A stretch of 6,022 bases of DNA from Bacteroidales bacterium (GCA_017548805.1 JAFYZE010000292.1:1-6022), one strand, 5' to 3'; numbered from the stretch's first letter, positions 1 through 5,929 are shown. The notes: generated by a model from the sequence alone, not told the origin. A program made the numbers and translations.

Positions 1-11
1 ATTTTTTGTAA

Positions 12-81
12 ATATAAAAAATAATTTTCAATGACCATAATAAATGTATAAATTAATTTTGATGTGAATTATTTTTTATAT
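12..81. repeat. 15-bp perfect inverted repeat in AT-rich leader
   Basis: Bases 12-26 (ATATAAAAAATAATT) and 67-81 (AATTATTTTTTATAT) are exact reverse complements separated by 40 bases. The right arm fills the spacer between the -33 and -7 boxes of the recombinase promoter. This placement would suit an operator, or a half of a recombination site used by the adjacent recombinase. The region is very AT-rich, so some self-complementarity is expected by chance. A looser direct repeat is also present: 47-60 and 107-120 match at 12 of 14 positions, exactly 60 bases apart. Confidence 0.5.
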
Positions 82-88
82 ATATTTG
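58..88 (+). promoter_or_regulatory. Bacteroidota-type promoter of the small recombinase
   Basis: TTTG at 58-61 is followed by 19 bases and then TATATTTG at 81-88, a full match to the Bacteroidota -33/-7 consensus. Transcription would start near base 95, giving a leader of about 47 bases before the ATG at 142. The perfect inverted repeat arm at 67-81 lies in the spacer, so a protein bound there would block the polymerase. Confidence 0.75.
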
Positions 89-141
89 TAATGAAGATGA
101 TTAGCATATACATTAATTTCTAATTGATCATACGAAGACAC

Positions 142-762
142 ATGGTTAAGGTCTGCATTTATGCACGGGTTAGCACAAAGGGTCAGGACTACGACCGCCA
201 GTTAGCGGAATTGAGGGAGTATGCCAGCAGCATGGGTTATGAGGTAGTCCGTGAATTCTCGGAGAAGATAAGCGGGGCGAAGAAGGTGGAGGAGCGGGAG
301 GCGCTGGTAGAGTTGCTCTCCTACGTTGAGGCTCATCCCGTGAACAAGGTGCTCATCTATGAGTGCAGCCGTCTCTCCCGTCGGGCCGTGGACTTCCTTT
401 CCGTAATTGAGACCCTCTCGGCCCGGAAGGTCAGTGTCTACATCCACCAAAACGGGTTGGAAACCCTGCTTCCAAACGGTACACCCAACCCCATCGCACA
501 GTTGGTGCTCGGCATCCTCGCCCAGTTCAACTCTATGGAGCGGTCCCTCATTCGCAGCAGGATGGAAAGCGGCTACAATCATTTCCGCAACCTTGGCGGC
601 CAGGTGGGTAGAAAGGCGGGCTGGCGCAAATCTGACGAGCAGATGAAGCTGGACTACCCCAACGAGATTAAACTGCTTAAAAAGGGGCTTTCCTTGCGAA
701 ATGTCCAAGCCATCACCCATACCAGCGTGAACACTCTCCGGAAATTAAAGGCGATGATGTAG
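142..762 (+). CDS. Small serine recombinase (resolvase/invertase family)
   Basis: A 206-residue site-specific recombinase that would cut DNA with a serine nucleophile and resolve or invert segments at short crossover sites. Seen in the sequence: the N-terminal YARVST motif with catalytic Ser11 and Arg9; SRLSR at 76-80 with Arg77 and Arg80; the E-helix pair Glu133-Arg134 in SMERSLIRSR; and a GRKAG linker at 156-160. A short C-terminal helix-turn-helix at about 178-206 (LSLRNVQAI ... SVNTLRKLK) would bind DNA. Length and layout fit the resolvase/invertase family, and all main catalytic residues are present. The start at 142 was chosen because it gives the usual Met-x-x-x-x-YARVST beginning. An in-frame TTG at 124 would add six residues without a family match. 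No clear Shine-Dalgarno sequence is present. Whether it acts as a resolvase or as an invertase like Bacteroides Mpi cannot be decided here. Confidence 0.9.
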   Translation: MVKVCIYARVSTKGQDYDRQLAELREYASSMGYEVVREFSEKISGAKKVEEREALVELLSYVEAHPVNKVLIYECSRLSRRAVDFLSVIETLSARKVSVYIHQNGLETLLPNGTPNPIAQLVLGILAQFNSMERSLIRSRMESGYNHFRNLGGQVGRKAGWRKSDEQMKLDYPNEIKLLKKGLSLRNVQAITHTSVNTLRKLKAMM

Positions 763-801
763 TGTTGACCCAGTCGGACGGAGCAAAATCGGCTGCATAA
801 A

Positions 802-877
802 AATCAATTTTGTATATTGGTACTGCCCGAGTGGCATAATCTCCGCTGGCGAGCGATAGCCAAACGCAAAATTGATT
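802..877. repeat. 76-base foldable inverted-repeat element between the recombinases
   Basis: Bases 802-812 (AATCAATTTTG) and 867-877 (CAAAATTGATT) are a perfect 11-bp inverted repeat. Inside it, TTGG (817-820) pairs with CCAA (860-863). Two small hairpins follow: TGCC/GGCA (824-827 with 833-836) and CGCT/AGCG (844-847 with 852-855). The whole could fold as a branched structure. The right arm overlaps the proposed TTG start of the small ORF at 872. It could be a recombination site, a regulatory RNA fold controlling the downstream pair, or chance. It is not followed by a T-run, so it is not a simple terminator. Confidence 0.45.
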
Positions 878-1021
878 ACAATAGACAGATGTAAACAAAT
901 CCTTAAAAAAGATGATTTTAGACTGACGAACGAGCAGGTAATGGAACTTAGGGAGTACCTCTATTTTCTTGCAGGACTCCAGATTGAAGATGAAATGGCA
1001 AAGGAGGGCATGGCGCGATGA
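872..1021 (+). CDS. Small 49-residue protein coupled to the large recombinase
   Basis: A reading frame is open from base 860 to a stop at 1019-1021, which overlaps the recombinase start in an ATGA. From TTG 872 it encodes 49 residues beginning ITIDRCKQILKK, then LTNEQVMELREYLYFLAGL and an acidic tail (QIEDEMAKEG). The composition is plausible for a small folded alpha-helical protein. From memory, small proteins with similar 'EQV..LR.YLY.LA' helices are seen beside Bacteroidota recombinases; I could not verify this by search. The start is uncertain: TTG 872 keeps the N-terminal helix, while ATG 941 would leave only 26 residues. No good ribosome site precedes either. It may be a directionality or DNA-binding accessory factor, or serve mainly for translational coupling. 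No function is assigned. Confidence 0.5.
   Translation: MITIDRCKQILKKDDFRLTNEQVMELREYLYFLAGLQIEDEMAKEGMAR
1001..1007 (+). promoter_or_regulatory. Strong Shine-Dalgarno site of the large recombinase
   Basis: AAGGAGG lies 10 bases before the ATG at 1018, inside the end of the small ORF. It is a full anti-16S match, unusual beside the A-rich, Shine-Dalgarno-free leaders of the other genes here. It supports 1018 as the true start and suggests both coupled and independent initiation. Confidence 0.65.
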
Positions 1022-2598
1022 GTAGAGTGATTCTTTATTGCAGGGTCAGTACCGACGAGCAGTCGGAGGGCTGCAGTCTTGACATGCAGGAGCGCTACCT
1101 GCGGGCATATTGCCTCAATAATAACCACGATGTTGTTGACACCTACAGGGAGGACTATTCTGCAAAAGGGTATGAGCTCAACCGCCCTGAGTTCAAGAAG
1201 GTGTACGATTACTGCCGCAAGCACAGCCATGATGTGGATAAGGTGCTGTTCCTCCGGTGGGATAGATACTCCCGAAATGTGGAGTTCGCCTTTGCCTACA
1301 AACGGAAACTCATTGATGAACTTGGGATTGAAATCAACGCCATGGAATCGCCGATTGACTTCAATAGCGGTGACTGGGCAACCTTGCTTGGGCTGTACTG
1401 CGGTACTGCCCACTCCGAGGATGTAAAGATATCCAAACGAACGAAGGACGGCATTCACGGTACACTCTTGAAAGGGAAATGGCCGCACAGGGCGCCGCTT
1501 GGTTATATCAACGTCAGGCGCACAAAGCATGACTGTTGGATTGAGATAGACCCAGAGTCAGCACCGCTGGTGAAGCGCCTGTTCTCCGAAGTAGCATTGG
1601 GCTTGGAGATTCCAACGGTCATTGGACGTCGCATATTCCCTTCGCTTGCGAGCACATCGTTGTTCAATATGCTGCGGAACCCATTCTACGCCGGAAAGAT
1701 ACACGTCCCTGCCTACAATGGAGACCCGGAGCAGGATGTCAAAGGAATACACGAGGCGTTGGTGGACCAGCGTACTTTCGACGCGGTTCAAGATGTTATT
1801 GACGGCAAGAAGAAAGAGACTCCGAAAGTGGGCAAGACCGTCAACCCCGTCCTGTATCTGCGCCGGTATCTCACCTGCCCTATATGCGGCACTCCACTTA
1901 CTGGAGCAGTCAGCAAGGGAAACGGTGGAGAGTACGCTTATTATTTCTGCAACAAAGACCATAAGCACCTCAATGTGCGGGCAGACGCAGTGAACGAGGG
2001 ATTTGTACGCTACGTTTCCAAACTTAAACCTAACGAGACTGTCCTGGAACTATACAACGAAATCCTACAGGACATTCGTGGGGAGCGTGTCCAAGAGAAC
2101 TACAAGCAAGCGGACAAGTTGGAGACGGAAAAAACTTCGTTGGAGGAGCGGGTAAACCGCGTCAATGACTTGTACTTTGACGGCAAGCTCTCAATGGTAG
2201 AGAGGGATAAGAATATCGCTCGATACCAGGAACAGATTGAGCGGTTTAAGCACCAGATCGGCACCCTGCGCTTGAGTGCAGACTTGCAAATCAAGGAAAA
2301 GCTCACCTACTCTATAAACCTAATCTCGAACCTTGGAAAGTTCTTTGAATCAGCAACTTGTGAGGTAAAAACGAAGCTCCTCGGTTCGATATTCCCCGAA
2401 AAACTGTTATTCGACGGGAAAAATTATCGAACCAAGTCCTTCAATGGAATGCTCAGCCTTATCTTCAAGGAAACCAAGTACTTACAAGGATATAAAAAAG
2501 AGAGCGACTCTAAAAATCGCTCTCAAAACCAGTTGGGGTGCGATGTGGGGCTCGAACCCACGACACCCAGAACCACAATCTGGTGCTCTACCAACTGA
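1018..2598 (+). CDS. Large serine recombinase (integrase), 3' end runs into tRNA-His
   Basis: A 526-residue large serine recombinase, likely the integrase of the element. Domain order: catalytic resolvase domain 1-145 with YCRVST (Arg9, Ser11) and RWDRYSR (Arg83, Arg86); a 'Recombinase' DNA-binding domain about 155-260 (APLGYINV, LRNPFYAGK); a zinc ribbon about 284-316 starting CPICG (Cys287, Cys290, later Cys311 and His315); a coiled-coil-like region about 358-420; and a C-terminal tail. The E-helix Arg usually following Glu is Asp135 here (SEDVKIS); from memory, Bacteroidota relatives also vary at this place. The start is fixed by the AAGGAGG site and the ATGA overlap. Residues from about 493 onward are encoded by the tRNA-His terminator and the antisense tRNA (tail LGCDVGLEP...), so they are probably not ancestral protein sequence. 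The reading frame is otherwise intact. Confidence 0.88.
   Translation: MSRVILYCRVSTDEQSEGCSLDMQERYLRAYCLNNNHDVVDTYREDYSAKGYELNRPEFKKVYDYCRKHSHDVDKVLFLRWDRYSRNVEFAFAYKRKLIDELGIEINAMESPIDFNSGDWATLLGLYCGTAHSEDVKISKRTKDGIHGTLLKGKWPHRAPLGYINVRRTKHDCWIEIDPESAPLVKRLFSEVALGLEIPTVIGRRIFPSLASTSLFNMLRNPFYAGKIHVPAYNGDPEQDVKGIHEALVDQRTFDAVQDVIDGKKKETPKVGKTVNPVLYLRRYLTCPICGTPLTGAVSKGNGGEYAYYFCNKDHKHLNVRADAVNEGFVRYVSKLKPNETVLELYNEILQDIRGERVQENYKQADKLETEKTSLEERVNRVNDLYFDGKLSMVERDKNIARYQEQIERFKHQIGTLRLSADLQIKEKLTYSINLISNLGKFFESATCEVKTKLLGSIFPEKLLFDGKNYRTKSFNGMLSLIFKETKYLQGYKKESDSKNRSQNQLGCDVGLEPTTPRTTIWCSTN
2494..2524 (-). terminator. Intrinsic terminator of tRNA-His
   Basis: GAGAGCGA (2500-2507) and TCGCTCTC (2517-2524) form a perfect 8-bp stem with a 9-base loop. 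On the minus strand the stem is followed by six T (2499-2494). It begins about 9 bases after the tRNA CCA end. On the plus strand no T-run follows, so recombinase transcripts would not stop here. Confidence 0.85.
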
Positions 2599-2610
2599 AC
2601 TAATCGCACC
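2534..2610 (-). tRNA. tRNA-His (anticodon GTG)
   Basis: The complement folds into a complete cloverleaf. The acceptor stem GTGCGAT/ATCGCAC has the extra G-1 (2610) facing C73 (2537), which is the hallmark of histidine tRNA. The D arm is GTTC/GAGC, the anticodon stem CCAGA/TCTGG carries loop TTGTGGT with anticodon GTG (2574-2576), and the T arm is GTGGG/CCCAC with loop TTCGAGC. The CCA end is encoded (2534-2536). It has its own promoter and terminator. The large recombinase frame on the plus strand crosses it from the 3' end up to the D arm, stopping at 2596-2598. Confidence 0.97.
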
Positions 2611-2621
2611 GTGTTGGACTG

Positions 2622-2651
2622 CAAAGGTAGTGAAAAAAAACGATTGACAAA
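2622..2651 (-). promoter_or_regulatory. Promoter of tRNA-His
   Basis: On the minus strand TACCTTTG (plus 2629-2622) matches the Bacteroidota -7 box TAnnTTTG. TTTG (plus 2651-2648) lies 18 bases upstream as the -33 box, one short of the usual 19-21. Transcription would begin about 5 bases before the tRNA, consistent with a short leader trimmed by RNase P. Confidence 0.7.
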
Positions 2652-2724
2652 ATTTTTTGGAGGGGGTGAAGGATTATTTGTCAAGAAAGTCGCGTGAAGT
2701 GGCGGAATTAGAGGGAATTATTGT

Positions 2725-2762
2725 TATATTTGTATAATTGCGACTAATAATTATAAACAAAT
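2725..2762 (+). promoter_or_regulatory. -7 box and leader of the carboxyltransferase gene
   Basis: TATATTTG at 2725-2732 matches the Bacteroidota -7 box, about 30 bases before the ATG. No TTTG is found at the expected -33 distance, so the promoter may be weaker or need an activator. An imperfect inverted repeat spans the end of the box to the base before the ATG: ATTTG plus TATAATT (2728-2739) against AATTATA plus CAAAT (2749-2762, two extra bases). It could be an operator or a chance AT-rich match. The leader before the ATG has no Shine-Dalgarno sequence. The rest of the 2611-2762 intergenic stretch shows nothing else beyond a repeated GGAATTA at 2704 and 2714. Confidence 0.55.
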
Positions 2763-4547
2763 ATGGCACGTGAAATAAAATTCTCCCTCGTATACAGGGA
2801 TATGTGGCAGTCCTCCGGAAGGTATCAGCCCAGAGTGGACCAGCTCGTACAGGTGGCCCCCGCCATCATCGACATGGGCTGTTTCGACCGCGTCGAGACC
2901 AACGGCGGAGCCTTCGAGCAGGTGAACCTGCTCTACGGCGAGAACCCCAACCGCTCCGTCCGCGAGTGGACCGCCCCTTTCCACAAGGTGGGCATCGAGA
3001 CCCACATGCTTGAGCGCGGTCTCAACGCCATCCGCATGTACCCCGTACCGGCCGACGTCCGTGAGCTGATGTTCAAGGTCAAGAAAAAACAGGGTACCGA
3101 CATCGCCCGTTCATTCTGCGGCCTGAACGACCACCGCAACCTCAAGCTGTCGGTCGAGTACGCCAAAAAGGCCGGCATGATATCGCAGGCCGCCCTGTCG
3201 ATCACTCACTCCCCCGTCCACACGGTGGAGTATTACATGGGCATAGTCGATAAGCTCGTCGAGTACGGCACGGACGAGATCTGCCTCAAGGACATGGCCG
3301 GTGTCGGCCGTCCGACGGTCCTCGGACAGATCGTCACCGAGATCAAGAAGAAACACCCGCACATCAAGGTCCAGTATCACGGACACACCGGTCCCGGATT
3401 CTCCCCGGCCTCGATGCTCGAGGTTGCGCGCGCCGGCGCCGACTACCTCGACGTGGCCGTGGAGCCCCTCTCCTGGGGCAAGGTCCACCCGGACGTCATC
3501 ACCATCCGCGAGATGATGAAGGCCGACGGTTTCCTGGTCAAAGACATCAACATGGACGCCTACATGGAGGTCCGCCGCCTGACCCAGTCGTTCATCGACG
3601 ACTTCCTCGGCTACTGGATCAACTCCAGCAACTCCCTCATGACTTCGCTCCTTGTGGGCTGCGGCCTCCCTGGAGGAATGATGGGTTCGATGATGGCCGA
3701 CCTGCTCGGATTCAAGGACGCCATCAACGCCGCCGAACGCGCCCACGGACAGAGTGTCAGCAGCCTTGACACGCTGATGGTCAAGCTCTTCAACGAAGTC
3801 GAGTATGTATGGCCCAAGCTCGGATATCCGCCGCTCGTGACCCCGTTCAGCCAGTACGTCAAGAATACCGCCCTGATGAACCTCTTCAACCTTGCCAGCG
3901 GCAAGCCGAGATTCTCCACCATCGACAAGGATACCTGGGGCATGATCCTGGGCAAGATGGGACAGCTGCCCGGACCTCTCGCACCCGAGATCGTCGAACT
4001 CGCGAAGGAGAAAGGCATGGAGTTCTACACCGGCAACCCGCAGGACATGTACCCCGACGAACTTCCGAAGTTCCGCGAGATGATGAAGGAAGAAGGCTGG
4101 GACTGCGGCGAGGACGACGAGGAACTCCTCAACCTGGCCATGTTCGAGCGCCAGTACCGCGACTACCGCTCAGGAGTCGCCAAGGAGCGCTTCAACAAGG
4201 ACCTCGAGGCCCTCAAGGAAAAGGCGGGAGCACCCAAGGTCGTCACCCGTCCCGTCGTGGAGATGCCGGAGTTCGACGTCAATGCCTATGTCGAGAAGTA
4301 TCCCAAGGCCACGCCCGTCCAGGCCCCGGCCAAGGGCAAGCTCCTCTGGGAGGTCGATGTCCAGGACGACTCCAAGGCCCCAGTGGCCGGAACGGCCGTG
4401 AAGGCTTCCAAGCCCATGGGCTATGTCCAGACATGGTATGGCATCGAGGAAATCATCCCTGCCGTCACCGGCCGCGTAGTGGCCGTCACCGGCAAGCAGG
4501 GAAAGGACGTTGCGAAGGGCGAGATAGTCGCCTTCGTACAGGAATAG
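2763..4547 (+). CDS. Carboxyltransferase, oxaloacetate decarboxylase alpha / pyruvate carboxylase B family, no biotin lysine
   Basis: A 594-residue cytoplasmic carboxyltransferase, expected to move CO2 between a carboxybiotin carrier and pyruvate/oxaloacetate or a related 2-oxoacid. Seen: an HMGL-like TIM barrel (about 5-260) with RDMWQSS (Arg12, Asp13, Gln16), CLKDMAGV with the conserved Lys176, and HGHTG with His206 and His208 as likely metal ligands; then the conserved carboxylase domain (about 280-485) with PGGM (303-306) and VTPFSQ (359-364). The C-terminus (about 523-594) resembles a biotinyl barrel (PAVTGRVVAV, KGEIVAFV). Its first half is shortened, however, and the EAMKM biotinylation motif is replaced by YGIEEI, with Gly560 about where Lys should be. 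A separate biotin carrier is therefore probably needed. The active-site segment VEPLSWGKVHPD also differs from the usual form. oadA is the nearest symbol, but substrate and partners are not shown, so none is given. It is transcribed alone, with its own promoter and a terminator at 4663-4690. Confidence 0.88.
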   Translation: MAREIKFSLVYRDMWQSSGRYQPRVDQLVQVAPAIIDMGCFDRVETNGGAFEQVNLLYGENPNRSVREWTAPFHKVGIETHMLERGLNAIRMYPVPADVRELMFKVKKKQGTDIARSFCGLNDHRNLKLSVEYAKKAGMISQAALSITHSPVHTVEYYMGIVDKLVEYGTDEICLKDMAGVGRPTVLGQIVTEIKKKHPHIKVQYHGHTGPGFSPASMLEVARAGADYLDVAVEPLSWGKVHPDVITIREMMKADGFLVKDINMDAYMEVRRLTQSFIDDFLGYWINSSNSLMTSLLVGCGLPGGMMGSMMADLLGFKDAINAAERAHGQSVSSLDTLMVKLFNEVEYVWPKLGYPPLVTPFSQYVKNTALMNLFNLASGKPRFSTIDKDTWGMILGKMGQLPGPLAPEIVELAKEKGMEFYTGNPQDMYPDELPKFREMMKEEGWDCGEDDEELLNLAMFERQYRDYRSGVAKERFNKDLEALKEKAGAPKVVTRPVVEMPEFDVNAYVEKYPKATPVQAPAKGKLLWEVDVQDDSKAPVAGTAVKASKPMGYVQTWYGIEEIIPAVTGRVVAVTGKQGKDVAKGEIVAFVQE

Positions 4548-4549
4548 AC

Positions 4550-5863
4550 CTAAGCGAGCCTGCAGAGAAGCGTGGCGGAGGTGCAGTCGAGCACCTCGAC
4601 CTCCACATAATCCCCGGCCTTATGGGCCGTGTCAGGCCAGACGCACATCTTATTATTGGAAGCCCTTCCGCAAAGTTCGGAAGGGTTTTTCTTTGACGGA
4701 CCCTCTACGAGGACCTTGAAACGCCTGCCTATGTCACGGCGGTAGCTCTCCAGGCTCTTGCGGTTCTGGAGGGTGATGATCTCGTTGAGGCGGCGGGTCT
4801 TGGTCTCGATGTCCACGTCGTCAGGCCAGTGCCTGGCGGCGAATGTGCCGGGACGCTCCGAATAATAGAACATGAACGCGGTGTCGTAACCGACCTCCTC
4901 GAAGAGGCTCAGTGTCTGCTTGTGGTCCTCCTCCGTCTCGGTGCAGAAGCCCGCGATAACATCGGTGGTTATGCCGCAGTCGGGAATGATGTTGCGGATC
5001 TTCTTCACCCTGGAGAGGTACCACTCGCGGGTGTAGCGGCGGCGCATCTTCTCCAGCATGCGGTTGGACCCGGACTGAACCGGGAAATGGATGTGCTTGC
5101 AGATATTGTCGTACGCGGCCATGGTATAGATGACCTCGTCGGAGAAATCCTGGGGGTTGGAGGTGGAGAAGCGCACGCGAAGCTCGGGGCTGATGAGCGC
5201 AACCTTCTCAAGGAGCTGCGCGAATGTCACTTCACCCTCTTCGCCTTTCCAATGATAAGAGTCGACGTTCTGGCCGAGCAGGGTGACCTCGCGGTAACCG
5301 CGGCTGAAGCAGTCGCAGGCCTCCCGCACGATGGTGCGGGGGTCGCGGCTCCGCTCCGCGCCGCGGGTATACGGCACCACGCAGTAGGAGCAGACATTGT
5401 TGCAGCCACGCATTATGGAAATGAATGCAGAAACGCCGTTGGAGTCAATCCTGACAGGATTGATATCGGCATAGGTCTCCTCGCGGGAAAGCATGACGTC
5501 AATCTGAGGGTGGCCGTCAGATACCGCCTCAAGCAGCCTCGGAAGGCTGCGGTAGGCGTCGGGGCCGGCCACGATGTCGACCTTGCGGGTGTCCAGGAGC
5601 TTGTCCTTCAGGCGCTCGGCCATGCAGCCAAGGATGCCGATGATGACCGGACGTTCCCTGCGCTGCAGGTTGAACTGCTCGATACGACCCCAGATCCGCT
5701 GCTCGGCATTGTCCCTGACGGAGCAGGTATTAGCCATGATGACGTCGGCCTCACCTATCTCCGTGGTCCTTTCATACCCTTCCTTGGCAAGGATGGAGAA
5801 GACGACCTCGGTGTCGTTGACGTTCATCTGGCAGCCGTATGTTTCGATGTAAACTTTCTTCAT
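4550..5863 (-). CDS. miaB: tRNA-2-methylthio-N6-dimethylallyladenosine synthase MiaB
   Basis: A 437-residue radical-SAM enzyme that adds a methylthio group to isopentenyl-A37 of tRNAs reading codons that begin with U. Seen: an N-terminal methylthiotransferase domain with the three auxiliary-cluster cysteines in YGCQMN (Cys11), NTCSVRDNAE (Cys47) and GCMAER (Cys80); a radical-SAM CxxxCxxC at Cys154, Cys158, Cys161 in MRGCNNVCSYC, followed by VPYTRG typical of MiaB rather than RimO or MtaB; LLGQNVDSY at 195-203; and a C-terminal TRAM RNA-binding domain (about 375-437). The start at 5863 gives the normal MKKVYIETYGCQMN beginning. The frame stays open upstream to 6013, but that would cross the promoter. 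It is convergent with the carboxyltransferase gene (2 bases between stops) and divergent from a lipoprotein gene. Its 3' part contains the terminator of the convergent gene. Confidence 0.97.
   Translation of the reverse strand: MKKVYIETYGCQMNVNDTEVVFSILAKEGYERTTEIGEADVIMANTCSVRDNAEQRIWGRIEQFNLQRRERPVIIGILGCMAERLKDKLLDTRKVDIVAGPDAYRSLPRLLEAVSDGHPQIDVMLSREETYADINPVRIDSNGVSAFISIMRGCNNVCSYCVVPYTRGAERSRDPRTIVREACDCFSRGYREVTLLGQNVDSYHWKGEEGEVTFAQLLEKVALISPELRVRFSTSNPQDFSDEVIYTMAAYDNICKHIHFPVQSGSNRMLEKMRRRYTREWYLSRVKKIRNIIPDCGITTDVIAGFCTETEEDHKQTLSLFEEVGYDTAFMFYYSERPGTFAARHWPDDVDIETKTRRLNEIITLQNRKSLESYRRDIGRRFKVLVEGPSKKNPSELCGRASNNKMCVWPDTAHKAGDYVEVEVLDCTSATLLCRLA
4663..4690 (+). terminator. Intrinsic terminator of the carboxyltransferase gene, inside miaB
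   Basis: CCCTTCCG (4663-4670) and CGGAAGGG (4678-4685) form a perfect 8-bp stem with a 7-base loop followed by TTTTT (4686-4690) on the plus strand. On the minus strand no T-run follows, so it is one-directional. It lies about 115 bases after the carboxyltransferase stop and within miaB, where it encodes KKNPSELCGR near the TRAM domain. Confidence 0.8.
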
Positions 5864-5900
5864 AAGACCCTGTTTGGCATGACCCTTGAGGAAATGCAAG

Positions 5901-5929
5901 GCAAAGATAGGATTTTTTTGTATCTTTGC
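5901..5929. repeat. Palindrome of two facing-away -7 boxes
   Basis: GCAAAGATA (5901-5909) and TATCTTTGC (5921-5929) are perfect 9-bp reverse complements separated by 11 bases. Each arm contains a -7 box, one for miaB and one for the lipoprotein gene, so the dyad is explained at least partly by two divergent promoters. Confidence 0.75.

Larger units (their letters stand above)
1..2493. mobile_element. Right part of a putative integrated element next to tRNA-His
   Basis: Two serine recombinase genes of different classes and a small ORF lie together on the plus strand, ending directly beside the 3' side of a tRNA-His gene, a classic integration location. Codon use and base composition differ visibly from the GC-rich genes to the right: A/T third positions are frequent and the leader is extremely AT-rich. 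The right boundary is placed just before the tRNA terminator (2494-2524), which looks intact and therefore host-owned. This is inference, because no direct repeat marking attL is present in the window. The left end, and any cargo, lie upstream of base 1. The region could also be a decayed remnant, although both recombinase genes are intact. Confidence 0.55.

Noticed and set aside
124..141. TTG start for the small recombinase
   Set aside because: ATG 142 gives the usual spacing to the YARVST motif; the six extra residues have no family support.
824..845. tRNA-like string GCCCGAGTGGC resembling the 5' part of a leucine tRNA
   Set aside because: No anticodon arm, T loop or matching acceptor 3' strand follows.
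2444..2647. Plus-strand ORF ending ...GSNPRHPEPQSGALPTEL...
   Set aside because: It is the recombinase gene and the antisense tRNA-His read in another frame; such peptides are a known artefact of tRNA antisense translation.
2644..2649. TTGACA, a sigma70-like -35 box
   Set aside because: No matching TATAAT follows at 17 bases, and the window uses Bacteroidota-type promoters; the bases fall in the tRNA-His promoter spacer on the other strand.
3111..3746. Long minus-strand ORF within the carboxyltransferase gene
   Set aside because: It is a shadow caused by GC-rich codon bias; the sense frame is a clear family member and the antisense peptide has no motif or start signal.
4500..4546. Possible miaB terminator hairpin (GGCGA/TCGCC near 4518-4535)
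   Set aside because: The stem is short or bulged and no T-run follows on the minus strand, so no miaB terminator can be called.
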